From contig JAZBQD010000017.1 of the NCBI GenBank assembly GCA_036583965.1, positions 28,430,385 through 28,494,384 of the forward strand: 64,000 bases of DNA, written 5' to 3'. The notes under the pieces were generated by a model that had not been told where the DNA came from, did no database searches, and was given only the letters and a program-made list of their open reading frames with translations. Position 1 is the first letter of the stretch; every line of letters starts with the position of its first letter. The DNA comes from Prunella strophiata. Its lineage: Eukaryota; Chordata; Aves; Passeriformes; Prunellidae. This document shows, in pieces, positions 49,284 through 62,104 of the stretch. A program made the position numbers and the translations under genes.

Positions 49284-49783
49284 NNNNNNNNNNNNNNNNN
49301 NNNNNNNNNNNNNNNNNNNNNNNNNNNNNNNNNNNNNNNNNNNNNNNNNNNNNNNNNNNNNNNNNNNNNNNNNNNNNNNNNNNNNNNNNNNNNNNNNNNN
49401 NNNNNNNNNNNNNNNNNNNNNNNNNNNNNNNNNNNNNNNNNNNNNNNNNNNNNNNNNNNNNNNNNNNNNNNNNNNNNNNNNNNNNNNNNNNNNNNNNNNN
49501 NNNNNNNNNNNNNNNNNNNNNNNNNNNNNNNNNNNNNNNNNNNNNNNNNNNNNNNNNNNNNNNNNNNNNNNNNNNNNNNNNNNNNNNNNNNNNNNNNNNN
49601 NNNNNNNNNNNNNNNNNNNNNNNNNNNNNNNNNNNNNNNNNNNNNNNNNNNNNNNNNNNNNNNNNNNNNNNNNNNNNNNNNNNNNNNNNNNNNNNNNNNN
49701 NNNNNNNNNNNNNNNNNNNNNNNNNNNNNNNNNNNNNNNNNNNNNNNNNNNNNNNNNNNNNNNNNNNNNNNNNNNNNNNNNNN
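49284..49783. other. Assembly gap of exactly 500 N
   Basis: A run of 500 N, a round number typical of a scaffolder's placeholder. The true distance is unknown, and the flanking duplication suggests it is zero or negative (overlap). ORFs spanning it are meaningless. Confidence 0.98.
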
Positions 49784-52700
49784 TGGGTATTTCAAGATAG
49801 TTCCTCAGCTCTTTATCCCCGTGAATCTTCCATCTCTGTCCAAAGCTGTCCCTAGGGTCCTGCCACTTTGCCTTCTTTCTTAGAAACTTTCAGCATTGCC
49901 TTCTCTAACTTGCCTGTGCAATTATTAGCACTGCCTACCACATGGGTCCTCTGATGTCCTTCCCAGTGCTGAAAACAAAATAGCCCATTATACTCTGCAT
50001 TCCTGTCCCAACTGTGTAGCTGTTGTGAACGTCATACCACAACAAGGGAGTGCTGGACATCTGCATATGTTGGTTGTAATGCTCTCAGCCAGAGAAGTGC
50101 AAACCTCTCTTTATCATTCATACGGGGTCCACATTCAGTTGCAGAAGCAACGGTGTGGAACTGCAGGACCATTTTCTTCCCTCTTAATTCTTCTACCTTT
50201 CATGACCAAAGGTGTCTGGGTTTTTTGATGTGTTGAGCCTGAACAACAATACATGAACTTTAATACCTATCTTTGATTGTGGCAAATCTTTTGATATTAA
50301 GTCAACTTCAAAGAAACCACATAGCTTAAAATAATGTTTTCAATCTTATATGTACGGGCCTTTTCCTTGGCTTTTTTTTCATTTCTAAAAACATGATATT
50401 TTGTCCCAATTAACATGACAAGAGAGATCTTTTTTTTTCCTTAGAAACCGGCACGTTTCTTCCATGTTTGTTTGTAAATTCTTTTCTTTCTTACAGTACT
50501 GTCTTTTTGTTCATCAGTAAGAACCAGAACACACTCACATCTCAGTTTTATGCTAAAGATCGTCCTGACAGTCCACATGGATCTAATCTGCAAGGCGGAC
50601 TCTCTTTCTCCAAATTTACTTCTCAATTTCCTCCCTTCCTGTTTGAAGTGATACTTGGCTAATCTGTCCTCAGGAGACCTGGCATGAAGCTTGTCTCCAT
50701 AGATGTTATGAGAAATATGATAAGGGGAACATTTCCTAAATAACTTCTTTTTCTTTTTTCTCTATTATGATCATGTAATCATAACGTTTTTCCTTCTTGA
50801 CACCTTTCCCATCCAGTACTTTGGATTGAATAGGACTGAATACATAAAATTCTTGGCATAACGAAGGACTGTTGGAAGAACATGGATGAGAATTGGAATA
50901 AAAGAAAGAGAAGAACTGGAAAACCCCAAAGCCTCCATGGCTCGCAGAGCTGGAGGAAGAGGACAGTCCTAGCAACATGAAAAAAAATTTCCTTATTCTT
51001 GCTCATCTCTTTTTGGTCCCACCCTGCATAACTGCAGAAAATTAAGACTATCCTAAGACAAATTCAGGACCAGAGACCTCAGGTTGCCTTTTGGTTTTTT
51101 TTTTTTTCTTTTCATTTTTTTTTTTTGTCTGACAGAGACCGGACAGAAAATACCTACTCTGGGTTGAGCAGAAGAGCCAGAATGTACAGGTTATAACTTT
51201 TTCATTGTGTTCTCTCTCGCATCCAGACTAAAACCAGTAATCTGGAACTTGGTGAAAGCATAAAAGCAAGAGCCATGCGTGGTGAGATGGCTGAAGGAAT
51301 ACAGAGAAGTTACCATGACAGCAGACTGCCTATTCCAATGGAGAGAAAGTCCAAGCAGAGGGAACATGAAGCTTGTACAGACAACTGAGGGCAAAGCCTT
51401 AATATGTTAGATTCATAGAATCACAAATTAGAGTTGGAAGGACCTTACAGCATCATCCAGTCCCATCCCCTGCTGCCTTGTGCAGGGACTCTCCCACTCT
51501 ATCCAATGTGCAAAAACCACTATCTAACCTGGGCTTCAACACTGATGGGGTTGGGACCTGGTTTCCACAACCTCCCTGGGCAACCTGTTTCCAGTGTCTC
51601 CTCCCCTCAGAGTAAAGAATTTCTTCCAAAATATAACCTAAATTTCCCCTCTTGCAGTTTGTACCCATTTACTCCTTGACATTACACTAGAATTCCTGAT
51701 GCAGAGTCCCTCACTGTAGGACCCTTCAGATAACCGCAATCTTGGCTAGGAGGTCTCCACACAACTTTTCTCTTCTCCAGGATGAACAATCCCAACTTCC
51801 TCAGTCTGTCTTTACAGGCAAGTTGCTCCAGCCCTCTTAGCATATTCATGGCCCTCCTCTGGACTGGCTCCAACAGTTCTATGTCCTTCTTATGCTGGGG
51901 GCACCAGAGCTGGATGCAGGGTTCAGGGTGGGCTCTCACAGAGCCAAGCCGAGGGACAAATTCTCTCCCTCCTGCAGCTGTGTCTGGGGTTGCTCTGATC
52001 CAGGTACAGCACCCTGCACTTGGCCTTGTTGACCTTCATGGGTTTGCACATCCCCACCATCTACAGCCTGTCCAGGCCCCTCTGGATGGTATTGCTGGCC
52101 CTGCCAGTGTGCTGACTGGTCCACAGAGGTTTGGTGTTGGTACCCAAAACTTTCTGAGGGCAACCCTTGATCCCACTGTACATGTCACTGGCAAGATGTT
52201 GAACAGTGTCAGCCCCAGTACTGACAATACTGAGCATTGGTATTCACACAGAAAATCAGCTGTTGACAACAACCCTTCGTGTGCAGCCATCCAGCCAGTT
52301 CTTTATCCACTGAGTGCTCCATCCTTCAAATCCATGTCTCTCCTATTTTGAGACAAGGATGTTGTTTGGGACAGCACCAAACACTTTGCATCTTGTCTCC
52401 AACGTCCTGTGTACACTATCCAGACCCCATTAAACAAGAAACAATTGGCTTCATATTCAGCACAATGCTGGAAAATGGGGACAGAGCTCTTCTAATTCAG
52501 ACTTCTGAGGTTATTTTCCAAGCAGGCATGGGATTAACAATTTTCCATGACATCAAAAGACATCCTATGCATAATAATGCTTCACTGAAAGTAGTATTGT
52601 AGGAGAATGATCCCTGTCATAATGTAGATCAGTTATACTTACAAGTAAACATTTCTTGAGTGTCAGTTATGGCTCATTTCTTGTCTTGTCTACAAAAAAA

Positions 52701-54210
52701 ATTAATTCTACAGAGAAGTAGCTTCTGAAGTAAAAACACATGGTATCTCCAAACTGGCTCCAAATAGGCCACACAACATCAGTTAGCTAAGCATATACAC
52801 ATATCTGCTGCCTGTTGCATCCTCAACACACGTCTGATGTTCAGAATTTTAATAAAAATCTTCAAGGAGGCCATCTGGATGAATACCCATATTTATTCCC
52901 AAGAAATTAAAAGGTCAGCTTATCAGCTCTTTTAGATAAGCAGATGTGACCCTGCTGAGTGTGACCACACTGTCTCTGTATTCTTATTCATATGAGCAGA
53001 AGCTGACCTGATAGAAGTCTTCTCACATGCAGTCATTCCTGATCATCACTGTGGTATATGCCGATCAGAGCCATTAGGTCAGAATTCCTTAACAGGGAAG
53101 CACATGGCACAAGAAGCTGTGACAATCACCTTCACTAAGAAAAAAAATAGTTTTCTGGTGTTTCATGAACCTGTAGCATCTGCAGACATGATGGCAGCTG
53201 GGGAATGAGCACTGTAATAGTCAGGTACTGTTACTCATACCTCTGCCCATTAGGTACCAAGCCAGTGGAAATTCATTTCATGTCCAGTTTGATATGTAAT
53301 GACTAGTCTTGCAATAAAAAACACCTATTGAACAGTAGGAATTTGAAACTGTTCTCCAGCTCAGCCTTGCAATTAATGCCAATTCTCTCATACAAGATTT
53401 GCAAGCCATCTGTGCTGTCACTTTGTGGGCGTTTACTTTTTAAGATTGGGCCAACAACAAGATTGGTCTTTAATTTTCTTACATTAGTCTGAAAAACTGC
53501 AAATATTACTTTTCCATCAATGTCATAGTCCTAAACTGCTCCCAGTTACTCTGATTAACAATTTATACTTGAAGATCCACAGGCTGCAATATGCATTAGC
53601 CTGAAACATCACATTGAGAGAGATATATAAAATGGTTATGCCACCAAGCCATTTAAGAGATATTCAGCTGTCTTTAGAGAGCAACTACATGTGATTATTC
53701 CTAGTGAACTGACTGTAGCTGAGTCTGTGGCCTGGAAACATGATACCAAAAGAGCAAAAATTAGTGTACTGTCCAAATTCTCTAGGTTCTCTTATTTCCT
53801 CATCTATTTCTTAATCATATCAGCCCATATCCTAACAAGGGGAAAGTACGTAATAAAGGAACACAAAGGGAATGAAAAATTGTGAGGCTATGTTCTTGTC
53901 TTACCTCTCAGAGGTCTGTTCTGCTAGTCTATTATGACCTTACCAACCTCACTTAATGTTTGCCCCATCAGCTCCTCAGATTTTGCATTTTTATAGCATC
54001 ACATCTGCATTTTTATTGGTAATCTCATCTTCAGGAGAATTTCCTTTCCACTGATGGAAGTCTTCACAGCTGTTACTACAAATGTTACCCTAGAGGCTCA
54101 AAAGCTACAGTGCCATGACATAAACAGGGAGGAATATGTATGAGACACGTGAGAAAGCTATGAAAAGATCTTTAGAACAACAGAATATTTGAAAGCAAAG
54201 TATAGATCTG
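49784..54210 (+). repeat. Direct duplication, copy B (right of gap)
   Basis: Copy B begins immediately after the gap ('tgggtatttcaagatag') and ends at 'tatagatctg' (54201-54210), exactly where copy A meets the gap. After that, unique sequence continues. The left part (49784 to about 52150) has frequent single-base insertions and deletions relative to copy A; for example, a 5-base insertion at about 51560 and frame breaks in the CR1 ORF that is intact in copy A. The centre is nearly identical. Copy B left and copy A right are therefore the likely low-quality ends of two contigs that cover the same locus. Confidence 0.9.
51411..52410 (-). mobile_element. CR1 LINE, 5'-truncated copy (duplication copy B)
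   Basis: This is the same insertion as at 46490-47480, with the same 3' terminus and flanks. The ORF2 remnant is split into several frames by small indels (open pieces at 51453-51668, 51682-51939 and 52036-52290). The breaks fall in the noisy part of copy B and are more likely base-calling errors than mutations. It should not be counted as an independent CR1 insertion. Confidence 0.9.
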
Positions 54211-54839
54211 TTGCTACATGAGAAAAAAGAGCAAACAATGGTGATATGAACAAATATTTCACTTCTTTTTCTCTCTCACTAATCTTCACCAAACTGTCAT
54301 CAGACAACATTATAGCACAAAAAACCATTGGCTACAGTAAGGAAAAGAACAGCATAAAAATACTGTGAAACCTGGCCAAGTTTGGAGAAATGAGAAGGAA
54401 ATAGCCAAAGTAATGATAAGGATTACTGGTTTTGAGAAGTAGTAGAGGGAATGTGAAGCCCTGTGAAAGTGTAGAGCATACATCCACTTTTGTGAAAGGG
54501 AAATCTGATCCTTTGAAATGTGAAAGCTCTGGGGTAATCACTCTAACTTCAGCCACAGAAACGACAGAATTTGGGACTAAATAGAGCTCACTGTAGAGGA
54601 AAAGAAGACAAAGACAGGAAGAAGGCATTTGTCAAGGATGGAATAGCTGGCCTCACTTGTAAGGGTACAACCACAATGCATATAAATTTCAGTTAACCTG
54701 CACATCACTTCCTTAGCACACAATGAACCTATGGTTCTAGAGAGCTACCTAGGGAACCGAGACCCGGCTGGGTGGTGGTCTATGTGTTTCTTAAAAGACA
54801 GTCAGAATAATTATTGAGATTCACTGCAATTTGTGGGAA

Positions 54840-55310
54840 GAGATGCAAATTGGTTCCCATGGGGGTCTGTGTGAGCCTTGTGTTATTCAATTGTTTCACT
54901 AATGACTAGGAAGATGAAGAGTCAGTGCATTTACAGTATTTGCAGGTGACCCAAACTGAAAGGTGCACGCAGGAGGACTGGAACAGAATCCAAAATGATC
55001 TCTACAAATTGGACAGTTGACCTGGGGTCAACAAGATGAAATGCCACAGAAACAAGTGATATATTTTGAGGGGAAAAAACCAAATGTCACATATGAGAAA
55101 GGCAACCAGGCGTCTAGTATAATGTTAGGGATTTGAGGGTGAAACTAACTCACAAAGAACAGCAAGATTCTGCTGCACCTCTTCTGGGATGTGTTAATGG
55201 GAATATTGAATCCATACTCCAGGGGAGAGGAAAGGATTTCATCTGCAGTACTGTGTCCAGAATGGACCACTATATTTTGAGAAAAATGAATGATTGTCTG
55301 GATTAGTTCT
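54840..55310 (+). mobile_element. Old CR1 LINE ORF2 fragment
   Basis: The segment 'ttgttattcaattgtttcactaatgactaggaagatgaag' followed by 'tttacagtatttgcaggtgacccaaactgaaaggtg' corresponds to the CR1 region 'LFN-F-SDxD' and the catalytic 'KFADDTKLxG' block (here V-F-A-G-D-P). It continues with 'atccaaaatgatctctacaaattggac..tcaacaagatgaaatgccac' and 'ttctgctgcacctcttctggga'. It is highly diverged with many frame breaks and no clear 3' tail, so this is an old insertion from a different subfamily than the young copy at 46490. Confidence 0.75.
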
Positions 55311-55745
55311 TGTCTGTAAATGTGACTTTAAGAAATATTAGAAGACACTGCAGTGCCCATTTGGCCTCCAGATGAAGTCATATAGCAATCCAGAGGTATA
55401 AGACTTGGCAAAATGCAGTATTTCTGCTTCCCTAGATTGTACCTCTTTGGACATGTTTTTAATATCATTGATAATTTTAATCTTGCAGCTGGCATAAGGA
55501 TGTCTTTACATTCCAAGCTTCAATAAATAAGTTTCTGAAACCTGTAAGTCTTCTGCATTATGCACCCTTCCCTCTCTCCTTTCCTCTAAGTCTTGCCTTG
55601 TCCTATAAAGAAGTCTACAAAACACTAGTCTTTTCTTGCCACATGTTCAGCAATAAGCATTTTGTGTCTGCTTAAGACAAATGCACTTCAAGTAAGTTCA
55701 AGCAGCTTAGCCCTTCTTCCCTTTACATGGTCTTTTCATGACTTC

Positions 55746-55768
55746 TTTTTTTTTTTTTTTTTTTTTTT
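55746..55768. repeat. Poly(T) tract, 23 nt
   Basis: Uninterrupted T run, directly seen; no retroposon body recognised on its 3' side when read on the minus strand. Confidence 0.9.
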
Positions 55769-56546
55769 GCAAACAATTTGCTTCACTTTCATTTCACTTC
55801 CAATAGAGGATTGTGGTTTTTGCAGAAGCAAGAACTTCAATGGCACTTCAAAGCCACTCAACCTGTTGCTCTGGGACACTACCTTCTTTTATTCTTGTTA
55901 GACAATTAATCTTTCTGAGATTTGTTTTCCTTTTAATAAGACATTATAATTGTGGTTTTTTTGTTATTTTCCTGGAGCTGAGCATGATCACAAAGTTTCC
56001 TCTGGAAGAACAGCTGGATACTCAGAAAGTTTCTATGTTTTTTGGCTGCTAAGTTTTTGTTTGTTCAGGGTTTTGTGGGGGTTTGTTTTATTGTGTTTTG
56101 TAAATTCTTTCCCCAGCCTATCACCAGTCAAACCAAAAATCTTATATTTCCATCCCCAACTGTGAGGCTTTTGAACAATTTTGAAGGCTTTGCAAAAACA
56201 AAAAAGAGGACTTTTGTATCAAGACAAGTTGCCCTCATATAGAGTCCAGTATTTGTGCATCTGTTTTCTACTGTCCTTTATTATCAGAAATCTAACTAAT
56301 CAACAACATCATGCACAATATATGCAGCTACAGAGAATGCTAGAGACACACTGAAGTGCCAGATGTAACCAATCTTTTCTGATGCTGAGAGCAAGTATTG
56401 GAAATTACTCCCAGCAGCTGAATCTTAGTTCAGTTTTTCAAAAGTGGAGGAATTGCTGATAATGGGGCACCTTCCCACTCAGAAGCTATTAGAGTAAGCC
56501 TGTAAATTTTCACATCCCTTACATCCTTCCCTTTGTTTAAAATATT

Positions 56547-56590
56547 TGTGAATACTTTAAAGTATTCACACAGAATACTTTAGTTCTGTG
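56547..56590. repeat. 24-bp perfect palindrome with adjoining hairpin
   Basis: The two halves TGTGAATACTTT (56547-56558) and AAAGTATTCACA (56559-56570) form a perfect palindrome with no spacer. A second stem, CACAGAA (56569-56575) with TTCTGTG (56584-56590), overlaps its right end, and GAATACTTTA recurs at 56550-56559 and 56573-56582. The arrangement could be a product of template switching or a dimer-type protein-binding site. Confidence 0.9.
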
Positions 56591-58084
56591 GAACTTTTTT
56601 CTGTCTGAAACAAAGTTTGTCCCATTTATCCATACATTCTATTTGAGTCTTGATGTCTTGGCAAAATCTCCAGGAATGTCTAGAATTCAGATGGATTTGT
56701 ATTATAATTTATTGCTACCATGACTTCTAGCTAAGTCTTCATAAGACTTGTAGTAACCCTTTGCATGTTAGGCTTAATTTGGTTCTTGTGCGACATGGGC
56801 TGCACTAAGTCACAGTGTAGGTATTGGTATTGTAGCATCTTGTGTAGAGACACAGCTCAAACAGAAATATAGATTTGGATAAAGCTATTAAAATAGAATG
56901 TTTTGTTGCACAGAAATCAAAAATAGCACAGTTGCAAGTTTTACCTACTCCGAACTTCAAAAGAGTTTCAGGACTTAATAATATTGCCTCTTCTGCAAGA
57001 AGGTTTATCATTCATCCATCCTTGGAGAAAAGAGGTACTGACAGGAGCACTTAGTATGAAACTTAAGCTGGTCCATGGTGTTTCACTGAGCAAATTGTGC
57101 CTGTTGATTCCTGCTTTGGGTTAGTTTTGTACAGTGGAGTAATGCCACCACAAGAAGGATGACAAATTCCTCATTCATACCCATCAACATGAAAGATAGA
57201 TATGCCTCTCAACTCCCAGGACAGGTGAGGTCCACAGCTTGAGGTAAATATTTCAGTCAATGATCTTCAGTGTCTCATTCACAACAATCACCATTTCAAA
57301 CACATCTGTATTGGAATAATGTTCCCAAGTTCTTTTAACTAATTTTTGTTCCCATCTGACATGGAATTGTGATACATCCTAGTATGTCTTTCTTAATAAT
57401 CTTTCACAACTCTGAACCATCTTCAGAAGGTTTTCTCCTGAAAATATTTTCTCCTGAAGGTAATTAGGAAACAGCTTGGGGAAACCTTTAAAACAGCTTG
57501 GGACCACAGGTTATTCCTATCTCATTTGCTTGGAGTGAATCAAATACGTCTCAGAGATGGATCTGAAAATCCTGTATCATGCTGTTGTCATCATGTTGGG
57601 CATTTTGTATTCTCCCTTGAGAAGTGATCCCTGACTGGAGTCTTCCCAGGAGCTCTACTCCTTCTCTCAGACCTTGGGAGGCTTGTACATTACCCATCTC
57701 ATTTGACTACACTTTCTACCCTCTATAGAGAGCTCCAGACATGGCTGGAGAACTACTTTACTACATGTAGGAAGGGAAACACTCAGTGCTCTCCATCAGT
57801 GGCCCAAGAATGGTTCTCACTCCTGGCTACTGGAAATATATGAAAAACTGAGGGGAAAAGCATACTGCATTGGGTAGACATTGGATATGCACCTTCATAT
57901 AAGTAACGAATATTTTGGGAAGCTGCATGTGTCAGCAGAAAGATACCACAATATATAGAGGACAGAGTGTAACTAGAACTTGGCAAAGTATAAGGAATGA
58001 ACAGAATGCATTTAGATTTAAAGGACAAAAAGCAAGTAATCTCAACAAATACTTTTGTCAAAAATAATTTTTTTATAAATGTAT

Positions 58085-58625
58085 CACAGGCTCACAGAAT
58101 GGGTAAGATTGGATGAGATCACAGTGGGCCATCTGGTCCAACCTTCCTGCTCAAGTTTCAAGCAGGGTCATCCTAGAGCACATTGCACAGGATTTCATCC
58201 ATGTCTTTCTTGAATCCAGTGAGGATTCAAGAACCCACAACCTCTTTGGGCAACCTGTTCTAGTGCATGGTCACCTGCACAGTAAAGAAACTTTTCCTCA
58301 TGTTCAAGTGGAACATCCTATGCATCAGTCTCTGCCCATGGCCTCTTGTTCAGCATCTCTGAGAAGAGCCTGGCTCCCTCCTCTGGCTCCCTCCTCTGAC
58401 ACCCTCCCTTCAGATACTGATGGACATTGATGGGGTCCCCTCTAAGTTGTCTCTTCAGCTAAACAGGCCCAGCTCCCTCAGCCTTTCTTTGTAAAAGAGA
58501 TGCTCCCATCCCTTAAACATCTCCATAGCCCTCTTCTGGACTCATTCCAGGAGCTTCATGTCTCTCTTGTACTGAGGAGCCCAGAACTGGACACAGCTCT
58601 ACAGATGTGCCTCATTAAGGCTCAG
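58085..58625 (-). mobile_element. CR1 LINE, 5'-truncated copy
   Basis: Seen as the complement on the + strand: 'cacagaatgggtaagattggatgagatc' near the 3' terminus, then 'ctggtccaaccttcctgctcaagtttcaagcaggg' and 'acccacaacctctttgggcaacctgttctagtgc'. These are followed by 'cacagtaaagaaacttttcctcatgttcaagtgg', 'aacaggcccagctccctcagcctttctttgtaa' and 'ggagcccagaactggacacagctct'. All match the 3' UTR/ORF2-end layout of an avian CR1. A small tandem duplication, 'ggctccctcctct', occurs at about 58373-58398. Confidence 0.9.
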
Positions 58626-59921
58626 TATAAGAGCAGAATCACCCTTATATTTTCTAAGATAACCATTATTTTCAGTCAATAAAAATGTTTTACTGTTTGT
58701 GTTTTGTGTGCAAGTAAAAGACTTTCCTTTTTTCACATGTGGCACTTTTTACCTATCTTCAATTAATAGAAGAAACAATGCTTTACAGAAAAGCTTACAT
58801 AATTCAAACTCTTATGAAACATCAGAAATCTGTACAAGACAGGCTGAAGTCACAAGGATCTGTGTTCCCATTTAGGAGATAAAACACTTACTCTGTTAGA
58901 TTCTCTATATTTTTCTTCAATTTAATTGAATCAGCCACAGAATCATAACCTACACTAAAAAGTATCCCAAAGCGGTATAAAAAAGTTTCATCTCATTAGG
59001 GAGAAATTGAGCAATAAAAGCCAAATGAAAAAAGATTGTCATTTGCATAAAGGAAACCCCTAAGGACACTTGAAATGCTCACAAGTAGAGGGCACAATGA
59101 TACCAGGTCCTGTTATTTTCATTAATCCATTAAAATGTAAGGCAGAGCAACCATGCATTTCTAGGCAATGCCTAGAAAATGAATGAGCTGTAAAAAGAAA
59201 TCTAAGTGTTATTAAAAAGGCAGAAATACAACATGAAATTATGTTCTGGATAAACTGACAGAATCTGTTCTGGAAACAGCAGAAACAGAGAGATACCACA
59301 CATGGCTTCAAGTAGGCATGACTGGGGAATTTAAATACACTTCTCTGTGTCCATGCATTTTAACAAAATCAGCTGTAAAGCTGACTGAATTGGCCCAATG
59401 CCTGTAAACTACTGGAAATCATAATGATGTCCCAGGATACATACACAATGATAGCACTCTGCAGGTCAGTTACTGGAGGCAAAAAAGCTGATGGGTTTGG
59501 AAGGTCCAAAACTTGATTTGGAAAAAAAATCCCACAGAAATAATGACAGTGCTGCATGTAAATGGGAGGGACAGAGAAAGAACAAGAATGGGGATCACCT
59601 GAAGTGTGTCAGACATGCAGAAGATCAGGTACATGGTGTTCCATATAAAGATTCCCATCTATCTGTCAGTGCTCCTTCTGGACTGAAAGCCCTATGAAAA
59701 ATTTAAACCATTTTTTTTCAGTGAAACCATTTAGATATTTCAATAAGATTTTGATATGGAACTTTGAAAAGCAGTGGCATTTTCATTTTTCAGGAATTTT
59801 GTTGCTGTTTTCTACAGCTTTCATCTTGTTACAGTGAAGAGAAAGAGAGAAAGAGAGAAAGAGAGAAAGAGAGAAAGAGAGAGAGAGAGAGAAAGAGAGA
59901 AAGAGAGAAAGAAAGAAAGAA

Positions 59922-59993
<72 letters not shown>

Positions 59994-59994
59994 C

Positions 59995-60070
<76 letters not shown>

Positions 60071-62104
60071 GCTGAGGGAAAAATAAATATTTTGGAAAGG
60101 GATAAGCCATTTTTTGATTGGTGAAAAGCTGTCCAGATCCACTCTGAAGGTCTGCAGTGGGATAAACAGAGACAAAGGAGAATGCAGAGATCAAGAGACA
60201 ACATTTTTATTACACTGGACATTGTAGTTATGCCTAAAGAAGACAAAACAAGATAAAAGGGTCTTTCAAAATATAGATGTCTTGTACTGAAGAAAGGGCT
60301 CTGCTGACATTCATTTCAAAAATCCATATTTTCCACAAAATATTTACTGAACTTTAAGAATTAGAAAGAAGCAGTTTGACTCTATTAGTACCTGAATGTC
60401 TGGAAGTTGCTACTGCCCTAAGACTTTGGTTGATTTGAAGTGTTTGAATAAGAGAGCTCTTCCAATTTCCCAAACCAAGCCCTGTCATTTGAGTCCACAT
60501 CATATCCTGTGGGTTCACATGGCGACTGTGCTCAGTGAACGACTACATCTTTACCTTTGCTCACAGGAGAAGCCAGGTCCTCTACTTGCATCTCTGTATA
60601 CAGAGATAGGATTGGCAGAGGGGTAACACGAGACCCTCTAAATATTGTTCCAAGACACCGTAAAGAAATGCTGTGTAGGGAGCCAGATGCAATCTTCAAA
60701 TCCTAATTTCACCCGGGTATCCCTGTCAGTTTAGTTTCACAGAATCTGGTAGTCAAAGGTAAGGGGTGCCCTTTGAGCCCATGAGTTCCTTTGGAAAAGA
60801 TCAACAATACACACACATGAGAAATGCTGTTACTGACAGAAGTGTCCAGTGGGGGTCCCCCAGTAAAACCTGTATAAATACTGCAGTTACATATTAAGAG
60901 AAGGATGCTGAGGCTACAGAAAGGAAAATTATGCATTGAGTGGCCATTAACAAACCAAATTCTGTGCAAGTTATGGGGCACTCACAACAAAGAAGTGGTC
61001 TTTGCCCCAGAGCTACTATGGTATTATTATTAGTATGCTGAATTCATACAGAGGTTTTTGTGAAGAGAAAGATTAATATGTATGCTAGAAGCCCCCTGGC
61101 AATTTCTTCTGCTAAAAAGACCATTCCCACTATTCACAATGAATTTCTGATCATTACCCTGACAGGTACTAAAGGATATAGAATGGATAGTTATTTTCCT
61201 GTGCTTAATATTTCACTGCATTAGAAATGTCATGATGCCTAACAATTAAGCATTTTTCATCTAATTCCGCTCAGTTCATTAAGGTGCTTAGCTAGAATCC
61301 TAATTCTTTCCTCAGCCATCAATCTGCCAGGTGTAACAATACACAGCTAGTTTCCTCTCCTTGACTGATATTTTCCTGAATATTTTCCAATTGCATATTT
61401 TCAGTGAGAATACACAGAAAACCCAAGAGATTTCTGATGGCTGAGAGATTTTGTCTGTGATAAAAATGCATACAATAAAGTGCAATAAATTCCTCAGTAT
61501 GTGGCTATGTATACTGCAGTTAGCACTCTACCAAGTTTCTGTGAAGGAAATCAAGACCAAGAGTAGGAAATGGACTTTTCAATTCTCTGAGAAAAGCACC
61601 ACGTTTTCAAATATCAATTTATTCTATCCTGAACTGGAATGAAAACACAGATAAGCAATATTTGCAGCAGGATTTAATTTGTTTAATTATTTAATTTGTG
61701 GAAAAAAGCAGGGATAGTTGTCAGATAGTTGGGAAGAGTGGAAATCTGGGAGCTGCACAGACTAAGTAACAAACTAGTCTACCTGATGGCCTGACCTGGC
61801 AGACCAGATAAATAACTGGAATTATTCAGGAACCTACTCCTGAATTTTTCCATTTATTTGACAAGTCTATTGAAGACAACTACTACACAAGACTAAAGTC
61901 TAGAGAAAGTGTGTGAATCTTTATTCCTTGAAGGTTTTCCAACAAGGGTCTTTGCAAAACTGGGATGATAGGAAGGAGCAAATGGCTGTCACACAGCAGT
62001 CATGATCAACTGATGTGAATAAAGACAATGGCCCAAAAGAAGCCTGCTCAGTTGCACTAATTGGTATGGAAAGAAGTGGAGCAGAGAATTTTATACCAGC
62101 AAAG
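58626..62104. other. Non-coding stretch
   Basis: No recognisable gene. Apart from the GAAA array (59836-60071) it is AT-rich unique sequence with short ORFs that lack family signatures. Confidence 0.55.
59836..60071. repeat. (GAAAGAGA)n / (GAAA)n purine array
   Basis: About 236 bp. The first 75 bp are mixed GAAAGAGA units with a pure GA core around 59880. The remainder is nearly perfect (GAAA)n interrupted at about 59920 (one extra A) and at about 59992 (GACAAGAAAG). All is purine on the + strand except a single C. Glu/Lys/Arg and Ser/Phe/Leu repeat ORFs on the two strands are artefacts. Confidence 0.97.

Larger units (their letters stand above)
55311..58084. other. Non-coding stretch
   Basis: No recognisable gene. 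It contains a 23-nt T run at 55746-55768, T/G-rich sequence at 55930-56110, and the palindrome cluster at 56547-56590. The remaining sequence shows nothing I can name. Confidence 0.55.

Noticed and set aside
49229..49855. ORFs of 188 and 198 codons across the gap
   Set aside because: Almost entirely unknown residues from Ns.
59764..60246. Lys/Glu/Arg-rich + ORFs and Ser/Phe/Leu-rich minus ORFs up to 141 codons
   Set aside because: Translations of the GAAA/GA array; no non-repetitive domain.
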